From Jiella soli (GTDB lineage Bacteria > Pseudomonadota > Alphaproteobacteria > Rhizobiales > Rhizobiaceae): a stretch of 64,000 nucleotides of DNA. Where the stretch lies: positions 93,710 to 157,709 of the forward strand of contig NZ_JAJAVB010000014.1 of assembly GCF_020615385.1 (NCBI RefSeq), in the 5' to 3' direction. Under the pieces are notes generated by a model, which was not told where the DNA came from, searched no databases, and worked only from the letters and a program-made list of their open reading frames with translations. Shown here one piece after another: positions 46,401-57,604 of this stretch (the stretch's first letter is position 1; each line of letters starts with the position of its first letter). The position numbers and the translations under genes are program-made.

Positions 46401-47475
46401 CAATCAGAGTCCGTTCAGCCGAGAGCTGCTTCAGTGGTACGATCGTCACGCGCGCGCCCTGCCCTGGCGAGTGCCGCCCGCCGAGCGCGCGGCCGGCGTC
46501 CGGCCGAACGCCTACCGCGTCTGGCTGTCGGAGATCATGCTCCAGCAGACCACGGTCGCGGCGGTGAAATCCTACTTCGAGCGCTTCGTCAATCGCTGGC
46601 CTGAGGTCGGCCACCTCGCGGCCGCGCCGGAAGCGGCGGTCATGGGGGAATGGGCGGGTCTTGGCTATTATGCGAGGGCCCGCAATCTCCATGCCTGCGC
46701 TCGGACCGTGAGCGAGCGCTTCGGCGGCGAATTTCCGCAGACCGCGGCCGAGCTGAAGACGCTGCCGGGGATCGGCGACTACACCTCCGCCGCGATCGCC
46801 GCGATCGCCTTCGACGAACCGGCGGCCGTCGTGGACGGCAATGTGGAGCGGGTCGTCACACGGCTCCTCGCGCTCGCCACTCCGCTACCCTCGGCCAAGA
46901 AGGCGATCCGCACGGAGGTCGAGCGGCTGACGCCGCATCTGCGGCCCGGCGACTTCGCGCAGGCGATGATGGATCTCGGCGCGACGGTCTGCACGCCGAC
47001 GCGGCCGGCCTGCGTCCTCTGCCCGGTGCGCGCGCACTGCCGCGCGGCTGCCGCCGGGACGCAGGAGCAGTTTCCGGTGAAGCCTCCGAAGGCCGCCGTG
47101 CCCACCCGCAAGGGCGCCGCCTTCGTCGCGGTGCGCCGGCGCGACGGCGCCGTGTGGCTGAGGCGGCGGACCGAGAAGGGCATGCTCTCCGGCATGAGCG
47201 AGCCGCCGTCCAGCGCCTGGAACGCCCGGGCCGACGGCGCGACCGGCGCCGGTGCGGCACCGTTCGCTGCCGCGTGGCGGCTCTGTGGGCCCGTCGCCCA
47301 CGGCTTCACCCACTTCAAGCTCGACCTCGAGGTCTGGCGCGCCGATGTCGACGCCGATCCCCCGATCGACGGGTGGTGGTCCCGTTCGGCCGATCAGGCC
47401 GGCGAGGCGCTGCCCACCCTGATGCGCAAGGTGCTGAAGAGCGCCTTGGCAGATTCCGCCGACAGTCTCTCCTGA
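46393..47475 (+). CDS. mutY: Adenine DNA glycosylase MutY
   Basis: A 360-residue base-excision enzyme that removes adenine opposite 8-oxoguanine. Glu47 in WLSEIMLQQTTV and Asp148 in VVDGNVERV are the catalytic residues. The HhH is LPGIGDYTSAAI, and the iron-sulfur cluster cysteines are in CTPTRPACVLCPVRAHC (C-X6-C-X2-C-X5-C). The C-terminal NUDIX-like domain recognising 8-oxoG starts near residue 230. The ATG at 46393 overlaps the start of the divergent O-antigen-ligase gene. The HAD gene follows 20 bases downstream and is probably co-transcribed. Confidence 0.96.
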   Translation: MSINQSPFSRELLQWYDRHARALPWRVPPAERAAGVRPNAYRVWLSEIMLQQTTVAAVKSYFERFVNRWPEVGHLAAAPEAAVMGEWAGLGYYARARNLHACARTVSERFGGEFPQTAAELKTLPGIGDYTSAAIAAIAFDEPAAVVDGNVERVVTRLLALATPLPSAKKAIRTEVERLTPHLRPGDFAQAMMDLGATVCTPTRPACVLCPVRAHCRAAAAGTQEQFPVKPPKAAVPTRKGAAFVAVRRRDGAVWLRRRTEKGMLSGMSEPPSSAWNARADGATGAGAAPFAAAWRLCGPVAHGFTHFKLDLEVWRADVDADPPIDGWWSRSADQAGEALPTLMRKVLKSALADSADSLS

Positions 47476-47495
47476 ACGCTGAAGGACACGTCCTC

Positions 47496-48128
47496 ATGCC
47501 CGTCGCCCACATCGTCTTCGATATCGGCAAGGTCCTGATCCATTACGATCCGCATCTCGCCTTCCACGACATCATCCCCGATCCGGACGAGCGGACCTTC
47601 TTCCTGGCCGAAGTGTGCTCGCATGCCTGGAACCTCGAACAGGATCGCGGCCGGGACTGGCAGGAAGCGGAGGCCGAGGCGATCTCCCGCCACCCCGACC
47701 GGGCGGACCAGATCCGGGCCTTTCGCGCCAATTGGGCGAAGATGGTGCCGCACGCCTATGACGGCAGCGTCGAGATCCTGCGCGAACTGATCGGCGCCGG
47801 CGTCGACGTGACCATGCTGACGAACTTCGCCGCCGACACGTTCCGCGAGGCGCAGGTGAAGTTCCCGTTCCTGACCGAGAGCCGCGGGGTCACCGTCTCC
47901 GGCGAGATCGCCCTGATCAAGCCGGACCGGGCGATCTTCGACCACCATGCCCGGGCATTCGGTCTCCGGCCGGCCGAGACCGTGTTCATCGACGATTCGC
48001 TTCCCAATGTGGAGGGCGCGCGGACCGCGGGCTGGCAGGCGGTCCATTTCACCTCGCCCGAGACGCTGCGCGCGGACCTTCGTTCGCTGGGCGTGCCGCT
48101 GGAAGACGGCGCGATGGAACGCGCCTGA
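47496..48128 (+). CDS. HAD family hydrolase (YihX-like)
   Basis: A 210-residue HAD phosphatase. Motif I is VFDIGKVLIHYDP (nucleophile Asp9), motif II is TMLTNF, motif III IKPDRAIFDHHARAFGL and motif IV ETVFIDDSLPNVEGA. The FDIGKV form, with glycine in place of the second aspartate, is typical of the YihX (sugar-phosphate phosphatase) branch. GAAGGA precedes the ATG. It follows mutY by 20 bases, and converges on ccrM with a 14-base gap. The substrate is unknown. Confidence 0.88.
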   Translation: MPVAHIVFDIGKVLIHYDPHLAFHDIIPDPDERTFFLAEVCSHAWNLEQDRGRDWQEAEAEAISRHPDRADQIRAFRANWAKMVPHAYDGSVEILRELIGAGVDVTMLTNFAADTFREAQVKFPFLTESRGVTVSGEIALIKPDRAIFDHHARAFGLRPAETVFIDDSLPNVEGARTAGWQAVHFTSPETLRADLRSLGVPLEDGAMERA

Positions 48129-48142
48129 TCCCGGCGGGCGGC

Positions 48143-50151
<2,009 letters not shown>

Positions 50152-50154
<3 letters not shown>

Positions 50155-50190
50155 TACGGTCTCCGGCTGATCCAGCAGGAGACCGTATCA
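50152..50190. terminator. 13-bp inverted repeat after the HAD gene
   Basis: TGATACGGTCTCC (50152-50164), starting at the stop codon, pairs perfectly with GGAGACCGTATCA (50178-50190). It stands between convergent genes and could terminate both. No T-run follows. It also resembles dispersed intergenic palindromes of Rhizobiales. Confidence 0.55.
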
Positions 50191-50217
50191 CAGCCCGCGC
50201 GGCGTTTGAGCGTCTGT

Positions 50218-50252
50218 GAAGTCCGTTATCGCGAAGCGATCAAACGGATTTC
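50218..50252. repeat. Nested palindromes before the LysE gene end
   Basis: GAAGTCCGTT (50218-50227) and AACGGATTTC (50243-50252) are imperfect inverted arms with one mismatch. Inside is ATCGC-GAA-GCGAT (50228-50240), a perfect small hairpin. Together with the preceding inverted repeat it fills the gap between the convergent HAD and LysE genes. Confidence 0.5.
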
Positions 50253-50267
50253 ATATGGCGCCGGGAC

Positions 50268-50912
50268 CTAACGGCCCTGCGTCGTCAGGATCTTGATCGC
50301 AAAGGCCGAGAACACGCCAGCGAACAGATAGTCGATGATGCGGGTGATCTTCGGCCGGCGCCTCAAGGCGTCGGCGAGCCTGTCGGCGGCGAGGATCATC
50401 GCCACGCAGAACGGCGTCGCGAAGATCACGAAGTAGACGCCGAGGAAGAACAGCTTGCCCGCCGCGCCCGGGTCGCCGGCATGGACGAATTGCGGCAGGA
50501 AGGTCACGAAGAACAGGATGATCTTCGGATTGGTGAGATTGATGCCGAGCCCGGTCGCCCAGCTCGCCTTGAGCGACCGCGCCTTGCGGGCGTTCCTGCC
50601 ATCCATCTTGAAGGTCGAGCCGGAGCGGATCGCCTGGACCGCCAGGAAGATCAGATAGGCCGCGCCCACCACCTTCAGCACCAGGAAGGCCTCCGGCGAG
50701 GCCGCGATCAGCGCCGAAAGCCCGACCGCCGCAAGCGTCGTATGGACCAGCGATCCCGTCGATGCGCCGGCAAAGGCGGCGATGCCGGCGGCCCGGCCCT
50801 CGGCGAGCGTGCGGCCGAGAAACAGCGTCATGTCCGGCCCTGGCGTGATCGTCAGGACGAAGCAGGCGATCGAGAAGGCGATAAGCGTCGAGAGATCGGG
50901 GAGAAACGTCAT
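50268..50912 (-). CDS. LysE family translocator
   Basis: A 214-residue inner-membrane exporter with six predicted helices. The N-terminus FVLTITPGPDMTLFLGRTLA, with the conserved TPGP motif, and the central GLGINLTNPKIILFFVTFLP (NPK motif) are diagnostic of the LysE/RhtB family. Members export amino acids such as lysine or homoserine lactones; the substrate is unknown. It is monocistronic, converges on the HAD gene, and is separated from it by a set of palindromes. Confidence 0.92.
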   Translation of the reverse strand: MTFLPDLSTLIAFSIACFVLTITPGPDMTLFLGRTLAEGRAAGIAAFAGASTGSLVHTTLAAVGLSALIAASPEAFLVLKVVGAAYLIFLAVQAIRSGSTFKMDGRNARKARSLKASWATGLGINLTNPKIILFFVTFLPQFVHAGDPGAAGKLFFLGVYFVIFATPFCVAMILAADRLADALRRRPKITRIIDYLFAGVFSAFAIKILTTQGR

Positions 50913-51253
50913 GAGGAGCGCTCCGTCGCGGCGGGTGGCAGGCCCGCACCCTTACAACGCCGGGAGCGCCAAGGGCAGCCCGCCGCACGGATTTTGACAG
51001 AGTGAGCGCGGCGCCACGTAAAGCCTTACCGGTACCCTTCAGGGTTACACGCGCATGGAGACCGGATTCGACCAGATCCGTTCCGGTGAGCAGCTGAGGC
51101 CCGCTCCAAGGCGGGCTGATCAAGCGCCCGCGGCGGCTTGCGGTCGTTCGTTGGTCTTCGACCGGTCACCCCGCTGCCCGCCGGTCCACACCCCGGCGAA
51201 GCAGCTTCCGCCGCAAGGCGCGCCCGGGACGCTGAGCCCGAACGCTCTTGGCG
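50913..51253. other. Intergenic region between the LysE and vWA-RTX genes
   Basis: 341 bases holding the LysE promoter and the 3' flank of the vWA-RTX gene. A small hairpin GCCCGC/GCGGGC is at 51099-51116. No gene is convincing; one possible 69-residue frame (51055-51264) overlaps the RTX gene antisense and has poor composition. Confidence 0.4.
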
Positions 51254-52693
51254 TCAGTAGGTGAAATTGTAGGAGGACAGGTCCGACGTCTCGACGCCGA
51301 CGATCAGGATCGAGCCGCCGTCGAGCGTCAGGAGCGTGTTGCCGCCCGCCGTATCGGTCAGCCGCGCCTCGATCTGGGAATAGGTCGTCAGGCCGGTGTC
51401 CGTGAGGTCGATCCGGTCGTAATAATCGTCGAAGCCGTAGACCGTGTCGTTGCCGTTGTTGGCATCGGCGACGACGATGTCGCGCCCGTAATCCGACGCG
51501 CCGACGAAGATCTGGTCGTTGCCCGTCCCGCCATAGAGCGTATCGCTGCCCTCGCCCGCGAAGATCGTGTCGTCGCCCGAGCCGCCATAGCAAAGGTCGT
51601 CGTCCTTGCCGGAAGCGATCTGGTCGTTGCCGGCACCGGCCCCGATCTCGTCGTCGCCGCTTCCGCCCGCGACCGTATCGGCGCCACCGCCGGAAAAGAC
51701 GAGATCCACCTCGCTTCCGCCATAGGCGATGTCGGCCCCGCCGTCGCCGCCGCCATAGATCGTGTCGGCTCCGGCCGCGCCATAGGCGGCATCGCCCCCC
51801 TCGCCGCCGCCCAGCATGTCGTCGCCGTCGCCGCCGCCGATGGCGTCGCCGCCCACGCCGCCGAAAATCTGGTCGGAGCCGGTCCCGGAAACGATCAGAT
51901 CGTCGCCGTCGCCGCCATACATGGAATCGTTGCCGCTGCCGCCGAAGGCCTGATCATTGCCGGCCCCGCCGAAGATCTGGTCGCTGCCGTCGTCGCCGGT
52001 GATGGTGTCGTCGCCCGCCCCGGCAAAGATCGTGTCGAAGCCCTTGCTGCCGATCACCTGGTCGCTGGACGCCGTCCCGACAGTCGTCTGCGTGCCGGTG
52101 AGGATGATCGACAGAATGCTGTCGACGATCTCGTCGAGGTCGCCCGCCTCGATCAACGCTCCGCCGGTTCCGTCGGCGATCTTCTGGAAGGAGACACGGG
52201 TTTCCGCGTCGAAGCTGCCCGACGTCCCGCCGAGCAGCACGGGGAAGACGTCGACATCGACGGTCCCGTTCAGTGCGACGGCATTCTCGGAGAGCTGAAC
52301 CATCTCGTTGAAGCGCGTGAGATCGTCGCCGGGCTCGTCGCCGAAGAGGATGACGCGGTGTGCCTGCGCGCTGTCACGCCAGGGTCCGGCATCGCCGCTG
52401 AAGCCGGCGATCAGCGCGTCCATGACGTTTTCCGTGCTGCCGCCCGTATAGCCGAGCCCCTGCAGCGACGAGATCGCGATCGTGCCGTCCCCCGTGAAGC
52501 TTTGGACGATATCCTGGTCGAAGGTATAGGTGATAACAGAGACACGCGAGCCGGTTCCCGACAACAATGTGTTGACGATCTCGACAGCGCTGTCCACCAC
52601 GGTATTGATCTCCTCGCCCATGCTTCCCGAGGAGTCGATCACGATCGAAAGATCTTGGTCTACCCCGCCAAACGGCGACTTGATAATAGCCAT
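51254..52693 (-). CDS. Secreted vWA-RTX protein (von Willebrand A domain plus calcium-binding repeats)
   Basis: A 479-residue acidic protein with no signal peptide. Residues about 12-190 form a von Willebrand A domain with a MIDAS motif DSSGSMG (Asp20-Ser22-Ser24). Residues about 205-400 are a run of glycine/aspartate nonapeptides of the RTX type (for example GGAGNDQAFGGSGNDSMYGG) that bind calcium. The last 80 residues include a DxxxDxIDLTDTGL segment and an uncleaved C-terminal end rich in hydrophobic residues, as in type I secretion substrates. No type I transporter genes are near. The role may be adhesion or binding at the surface. It is divergent from argG. Confidence 0.87.
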   Translation of the reverse strand: MAIIKSPFGGVDQDLSIVIDSSGSMGEEINTVVDSAVEIVNTLLSGTGSRVSVITYTFDQDIVQSFTGDGTIAISSLQGLGYTGGSTENVMDALIAGFSGDAGPWRDSAQAHRVILFGDEPGDDLTRFNEMVQLSENAVALNGTVDVDVFPVLLGGTSGSFDAETRVSFQKIADGTGGALIEAGDLDEIVDSILSIILTGTQTTVGTASSDQVIGSKGFDTIFAGAGDDTITGDDGSDQIFGGAGNDQAFGGSGNDSMYGGDGDDLIVSGTGSDQIFGGVGGDAIGGGDGDDMLGGGEGGDAAYGAAGADTIYGGGDGGADIAYGGSEVDLVFSGGGADTVAGGSGDDEIGAGAGNDQIASGKDDDLCYGGSGDDTIFAGEGSDTLYGGTGNDQIFVGASDYGRDIVVADANNGNDTVYGFDDYYDRIDLTDTGLTTYSQIEARLTDTAGGNTLLTLDGGSILIVGVETSDLSSYNFTY

Positions 52694-53026
52694 TGCTCAC
52701 CCTCACCCGATCTCGTCGAAGTTTATCTGCCTTTTCTGTCACGCTACTCTAGGTGCGATTTTCAGTGTAAGGCAACAGTTTTCTCTTCATCAGCATCGAT
52801 CCATTCTCGATCCGATTGATCTCGGGAGGCGGTCGGCGTGCCGCTCTCGCGAAGATCGCCTGGGGTGCAGGATAATGATGAGGAGCACGGATGCCGCGCC
52901 AGCCGATGCGGGCGGGATGTCCGGGCAGATCTCGGCGTCATCACAGCACGCCGGCACCGGGCGCTTCCCTCGACCGCTTTTCCTGGTGTAGAGCCCGGGT
53001 CAAACACAGACAGGAAAGACCGGTTC
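52694..53026. other. Divergent promoter region between the vWA-RTX gene and argG
   Basis: 333 bases. The part next to the vWA-RTX gene (about 52715-52800) is distinctly AT-richer than the surroundings, suggesting its promoter. No gene, and no ARG-box that I can identify with confidence. Confidence 0.4.
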
Positions 53027-54241
53027 ATGAAGCGCGACGTCAAGAAGGTCGTCCTCGCCTATTCGGGCGGGCTCGACACCTCCATCATCCTGAAATGGCT
53101 GCAGACCGAATTCGGCGCGGAGGTCGTGACCTTCACCGCCGATCTCGGCCAGGGCGAGGAGCTTCAGCCCGCGCGCGAAAAGGCCGAGCGGGCCGGCGTC
53201 AAGGACATCCGCATCGTCGACGTGCGCGAGGAGTTCTGCCGCGATTTCGTCTTCCCGATGTTTCGGGCGAATGCCGTCTATGAAGGCACCTATCTTCTCG
53301 GCACCTCGATCGCCCGGCCGCTGATCTCAAAGCATCTCGTGGACATTGCCCGCGAGACCGGCGCCGACGCCATCGCCCACGGCGCGACCGGCAAGGGCAA
53401 CGACCAGGTCCGCTTCGAGCTGTCGGCCTATGCGCTGAACCCGGACATCAAGGTCATCGCCCCCTGGCGGGACTGGGCGTTCAAGTCGCGCACCGAGCTT
53501 CTCGACTTCGCCGAGAAGAACCAGATCCTCGTCACCAAGGACAAGCGCGGCGAGGCGCCCTTCTCGGTCGACGCCAACCTCCTGCACTCCTCCTCCGAGG
53601 GCAAGGTGCTGGAGGATCCGGCCGAGACGCCGCCGCCCTACGTCTTCATGCGCACGCTCAGCCCCGAAGAGGCGCCGGACAAGCCGACGGTCATCACCAT
53701 CGGCTTCAAGAACGGCGATCCGGTCTCGATCGACGGCAAGGCGATGAAGCCGCACGAGCTGCTCGCCGCCCTCAACGATCTCGGACGCGACAACGGCATC
53801 GGCCGGCTCGACCTCGTCGAGAACCGCTTCGTCGGCATGAAGTCGCGCGGCATCTACGAGACGCCGGGCGGCACGATCCTTCTCGCCGCCCACCGGGCGA
53901 TCGAATCGATCACCCTCGATCGCGGCGCCATGCATCTGAAGGATCAGCTCATGCCGCAATATGCCGAGCTGATCTACAACGGCTTCTGGTTCTCGCCCGA
54001 GCGCGAGATGCTGCAGGCCGCGATCGACAAGAGCCAGGAGCATGTCGAGGGCGAGGTGCGGCTGAAGCTCTACAAGGGCAATGTCATCGTCGAGGGCCGC
54101 TCCTCCCCGAAGTCGCTCTATTCCGACGCCCTCGTCACCTTCGAGGACGATCACGGCGCCTATGACCAGAAGGATGCCGCCGGCTTCATCAAGCTGAACG
54201 CGCTCCGGCTGCGCACCCTCGCCAAGCGCGACGGGCGCTGA
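53027..54241 (+). CDS. argG: Argininosuccinate synthase
   Basis: A 404-residue cytosolic enzyme that condenses citrulline and aspartate with ATP to argininosuccinate in arginine biosynthesis. The PP-loop ATP motif [18 protein letters not shown] (about 8-25) and the citrulline/aspartate signature [14 protein letters not shown] (about 120-133) are intact. The conserved VSVDGK-like [14 protein letters not shown] is near residue 238. The start [12 protein letters not shown] is the family one and follows AGGAAAG. It appears monocistronic, followed by a GC-rich inverted repeat. Confidence 0.98.
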   Translation: MKRDVKKVVLAYSGGLDTSIILKWLQTEFGAEVVTFTADLGQGEELQPAREKAERAGVKDIRIVDVREEFCRDFVFPMFRANAVYEGTYLLGTSIARPLISKHLVDIARETGADAIAHGATGKGNDQVRFELSAYALNPDIKVIAPWRDWAFKSRTELLDFAEKNQILVTKDKRGEAPFSVDANLLHSSSEGKVLEDPAETPPPYVFMRTLSPEEAPDKPTVITIGFKNGDPVSIDGKAMKPHELLAALNDLGRDNGIGRLDLVENRFVGMKSRGIYETPGGTILLAAHRAIESITLDRGAMHLKDQLMPQYAELIYNGFWFSPEREMLQAAIDKSQEHVEGEVRLKLYKGNVIVEGRSSPKSLYSDALVTFEDDHGAYDQKDAAGFIKLNALRLRTLAKRDGR

Positions 54242-54291
54242 GCCGAAGGGCGCGCGCCGCCCGTCCTGACCGACCGCGAGACCGAAGCGAT

Positions 54292-54323
54292 CCGCCACCG
54301 CCGCCACTGAGGCGCGGTGGCGG
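54292..54323 (+). terminator. Inverted repeat after argG
   Basis: CCGCCACCGC (54292-54301) pairs with GCGGTGGCGG (54314-54323) around a 12-base loop, 50 bases after the argG stop. The palindrome GGAAACGTTTCC (54322-54333) follows. There is no T-run. Confidence 0.5.
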
Positions 54324-54425
54324 AAACGTTTCCGGCGCAACGAATTTCCCGCGAACTCGGGGGCGCCCGATGCATTGCGCCATCAGGCCGGCGTGATCGT
54401 CGCCGGCATCGGAAACGAGGCGCAG

Positions 54426-55562
54426 ATGGCGGAACGAAGGGGACGGATCGGCAAACCCTGGGGATGGATACGGGCGATCGTGGCACTCCTCGTGGCCATC
54501 CTCGCCATCGCCAGCCTCCTGCCCTTCCTCCACACCAACGTATGGTGGGTGCGCTTCCTGTCCTTTCCGCGGGTGCAGTTCCTCTGCGCCCTCGCCGCGC
54601 TGCTTCTGATCTCGATCGCCCTGCCCGGCCGGCTTCGCTGGTACGGCGTCCTGACGAGCGCCGTCGCGGCGGCAGCGCTCGCCGTGCAGAGCTGGACGGT
54701 CGTGCCCTATGCGGCCGTCGCCCCGGTGGCGGCCGCGTCCGTAGGGGCCTGTCCGGACGAGCACCGCATCCGCGTCCTCGAAGCCAATCTCCAGATGACC
54801 AACGAGCATGACGACCGGCTGTTCAAGGAGATCGAGGCCGCCGATCCGGACGTGCTGCTGTTCGAGGAGGTCGATGCGTGGTGGGACGCGCAGTTTCGGC
54901 AGCTGCACGACCGCTATCCCTACTCCAAGCATTACGTGACGCAGAACTATTACGGCATCACGCTGCTGTCGAGATTTCCCCTGATCTTGCCCGAAATCCG
55001 CTTTCTCGCCGATTCCCGCGATCCGGCGATCTTCTCCGGCGTGACGCTGCCCTCCGGCGACGACATCCGCTTCTACGGCATCCACCCGCGGCCGCCGACC
55101 TTCGGCCAGTCCTCGGCCGAACGGGACGCGGTCATCTCCGCCGCCGCGCTCGCCATCGCCGACGACCAGGCGCCGGCGATCCTCGTCGGCGACATGAACG
55201 CCACGCCCTGGTCGCCGATCGTGCGGCGGGCTGCGCGCATCGGCGGCCTTCTCGATCCGCGCCTCGGCCGATCCTGGTACCCGACCTGGAAGGCGAACGC
55301 GACGCTCCTGCGCTGGCCGCTCGACGAGATGCTGTTCAGCCGCCACTTCGCGTTGATGGATTTCCGCATCCTGCCGCCTTTCGGCTCGGACCACCAACCG
55401 GTTCTGGCAACGCTCTGCTTCGCGCCGCAGCTGGAGCAGAGCGTGCCGAAGCCGGAGGACGGCGACATCGCAGCGGCACGCGCCGCCGTCGAAGCGGGAC
55501 AGAACGCGGCCGCGCCGTCGCCCGAACCGGCCGCCGGCAAGCAGGCGCCGGGAACCAGCTGA
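54426..55562 (+). CDS. Endonuclease/exonuclease/phosphatase family membrane protein
   Basis: A 378-residue protein with two or three N-terminal transmembrane helices (about 12-32, 45-65 and 70-95) and a periplasmic EEP domain (about from 110). Characteristic EEP segments are IRVLEANLQMTNEHDDRLFK, DPDVLLFEEVDAWW, PAILVGDMNATPWSP and the C-terminal FRILPPFGSDHQPVLATL, including the catalytic SDH. Such proteins are metal-dependent phosphoesterases; many Rhizobiales carry this membrane form with unknown substrate. The start MAERRGRIG follows GAGG. The last 40 residues are a polar, alanine/proline-rich tail. Confidence 0.88.
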   Translation: MAERRGRIGKPWGWIRAIVALLVAILAIASLLPFLHTNVWWVRFLSFPRVQFLCALAALLLISIALPGRLRWYGVLTSAVAAAALAVQSWTVVPYAAVAPVAAASVGACPDEHRIRVLEANLQMTNEHDDRLFKEIEAADPDVLLFEEVDAWWDAQFRQLHDRYPYSKHYVTQNYYGITLLSRFPLILPEIRFLADSRDPAIFSGVTLPSGDDIRFYGIHPRPPTFGQSSAERDAVISAAALAIADDQAPAILVGDMNATPWSPIVRRAARIGGLLDPRLGRSWYPTWKANATLLRWPLDEMLFSRHFALMDFRILPPFGSDHQPVLATLCFAPQLEQSVPKPEDGDIAAARAAVEAGQNAAAPSPEPAAGKQAPGTS

Positions 55563-55834
55563 TGCCGTTTTTTTCCGGCGGAAGCCGGCGAGGCGCATCA
55601 GCAATTCTGTCCTTGGCGGAAGGTCCCGCAGCGAGCAGCCTGAACAGGCCTAAATACTCGCGGACAAACACGAAATCCGATTGTCAGCGAGACCGCGACG
55701 CGGAATACTCGCTTTGCGGGGTGGCATGTCGCAACGGTCGGCCGGGAAAAGCTCCATCGGAGCTTCGGGCGGGCGTCGCGACCGTCGTCGTGGCGCCCGG
55801 TCCGCGTCCGCGACGCTTTCTTGGAGAGTTTCGG

Positions 55835-56464
55835 ATGCGCGTTTCGACAGGCATCGCCGGCATGACGGCGGCGGTGATGATGCTCTTTGCGGCGACGGTC
55901 GAGGCCGCGCCTCCCTTTCCCGCCGATGGTTGCGTGACCTACGATCAGGCCTTCGCCGACGGCGCCCTGATGACGGTCAGGCCCGGCGTCAAACGCGCCC
56001 ATTTCGTCGACATCTCCTGCAAGGATGGCGAAGACTGCCCGAAGGAGCTGAAGGCCTATCTCGTCCCCGGCGACACCGTGCTCGCCAGCGAGCCCTTCCG
56101 CGGCGCCTTCTGCGTCTATTACGGCGCCAAGGGCCGCGCGCTGAAGGCCGGCTACATGACCGAGGACGTCATCCAGCCCGCCAAGCCCAAGGCGGCCGAG
56201 ATTTCCGGCACCTGGGCGATGGACGACAACACGCTGACCTTCAGGAAGAGCGGCGGCGGCCTCGAGGTGTCCGGCGCGGCCCAGTACGGCGACAATTCCG
56301 GCGAGCTCAAAGCGCCGGCAAAGCTGAAGGGCGGCAAGCTGACCGCCACCGACGGCACCTGCACGATCTCCGGGCGGCTGCGCGGACCCTATCTCGTCAT
56401 CGACGAAAGCGACAATTGCGGCGGCATGAACGTCTCGTTCATGGGAATCTACACCAAGCGCTGA
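55835..56464 (+). CDS. Secreted protein of unknown function
   Basis: A 209-residue protein with an N-terminal signal peptide (MRVSTGIAGMTAAVMMLFAA, cleavage near VEAAPP). The mature protein has two likely modules. The first (about 25-110, with six cysteines, for example GCVTYDQAF, ISCKDGEDC and GAFCVYYG) looks like a small SH3-like or lysozyme-inhibitor-like fold. The second (about 120-209) is a beta-rich lipocalin-like domain starting ISGTWAMDDNTLTFRK, with CTISGRL and DNCGGMNVSFMGIY. I do not recognise the family. The cysteines suggest Dsb-dependent folding in the periplasm. The start follows GGAGAG. Confidence 0.78.
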   Translation: MRVSTGIAGMTAAVMMLFAATVEAAPPFPADGCVTYDQAFADGALMTVRPGVKRAHFVDISCKDGEDCPKELKAYLVPGDTVLASEPFRGAFCVYYGAKGRALKAGYMTEDVIQPAKPKAAEISGTWAMDDNTLTFRKSGGGLEVSGAAQYGDNSGELKAPAKLKGGKLTATDGTCTISGRLRGPYLVIDESDNCGGMNVSFMGIYTKR

Positions 56465-56555
56465 CGGGGGCGCTTCCAGCGCATCGGGGGGCGGCGCCGC
56501 TCGGGCGCGCCGCTCCCCTCTTCCGCCATGACGATGCGGCGGAGACGCTCGCGTC

Positions 56556-57455
56556 TCAGTTCACCGCCTGGCGAACCTCGTTCTGGGCCTGGTTCTGCAG
56601 GCGGTCGGCGATGGTGATGGTATCGTCCCCGGCAAGCCGCGGGATCACCCGGTAGACGGCCTCGATCAGGCAGTAGACGCAGTAGAACACGAGCCCGATG
56701 CCGACCGCGCCGAGAAGGATGCGTCCATAGGCCTGTTCGCGCACGGTCTGGAGCGCGGCTCCGATCCCGCCGGCCTGGCTCGCGTCATGCGTCCAGCCGG
56801 CATAGATGAAGAAGCAGCCGATGATCGCGATGACGATCCCCTCGGCGACGAGACCGAGCTTGGCCAGCGGGTCGAGGCGTTCGCTGGTCTTGGTGCTGCG
56901 CAGATGCGACTTGTACTTGCCGGTATAGGCCTTGACGAAAAAATAGCCGCCGGCGCCGAGGATGGCGACACCCGCGGCCACGACGATCCATTGGCCGAAG
57001 GGATAGGACATCACCCAGGCGGTGAAGCCCTTTGGTCCGCTCGACCCGCCAGATCCGCCGCTGGAGCTGCCCGACAGCGAAAAGCCGGCGGTGAAGATGA
57101 GCGAAGCGGCATAGATGCCGAGGCCGAGATTGATCAGGGCGGTGACGAACAGGGCGCCGCGCGCGACGATGCCCTTGAAGCCGTGGCCGTGATCCTCGAG
57201 ATCCATCCATCCGTCGATGGCCCGCCAAGCCGCATAGGCCGCGAGCCCGAGGGCGATCAGCGCCAGCATGGTCACGCCCAGCCAGCCTCCGAGCAGCGAT
57301 TTCAGCGCACCCTTGGTGCCCTCCCCATTCCCCGAGCCATACCACGCGGCCGCGAAGGCGAAGATCCCGACGAGGAGATGTACCGCTCCCCGCGCCGAAT
57401 ATCCGGCTCGCATGACGGGATCGACCCACCCCGGCGTTTCGTCGGCATTTGCCAT
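56556..57455 (-). CDS. DUF1206 domain-containing membrane protein
   Basis: A 299-residue membrane protein with three copies of a two-helix DUF1206 unit (about 15-85, 97-170 and 200-275). Each unit starts with a G-Y/K-x-A-R/G-G pattern, as in RAGYSARGAVHLLVGIFAFA and LAKLGLVAEGIVIAIIGCFF. A serine/glycine-rich loop (SSSGGSGGSSG) is near residue 130. The biochemical role is unknown; the family is common in Rhizobiales and Actinobacteria. It converges on the secreted protein gene. Confidence 0.88.
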   Translation of the reverse strand: MANADETPGWVDPVMRAGYSARGAVHLLVGIFAFAAAWYGSGNGEGTKGALKSLLGGWLGVTMLALIALGLAAYAAWRAIDGWMDLEDHGHGFKGIVARGALFVTALINLGLGIYAASLIFTAGFSLSGSSSGGSGGSSGPKGFTAWVMSYPFGQWIVVAAGVAILGAGGYFFVKAYTGKYKSHLRSTKTSERLDPLAKLGLVAEGIVIAIIGCFFIYAGWTHDASQAGGIGAALQTVREQAYGRILLGAVGIGLVFYCVYCLIEAVYRVIPRLAGDDTITIADRLQNQAQNEVRQAVN

Positions 57456-57604
57456 CGGCTTCCCTCACTTTCCAGAGAGGGCACAACCGCTCGCACCGGT
57501 CATGGTTCCCGGCCGGCACCCGCGCAAGCCGAGCCCGAGGTCGAGGGCGCAAGGCGCAAGGCGGGTCGTCGCGCCGCCGCTCCGGCACCGGAGACCGACC
57601 CGCA

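Noticed and set aside
51550..52070. Regularly spaced short repeats that could suggest a CRISPR array
   Set aside because: The periodicity is the 27-base unit of RTX nonapeptides inside an open gene; there are no constant repeats with unique spacers.
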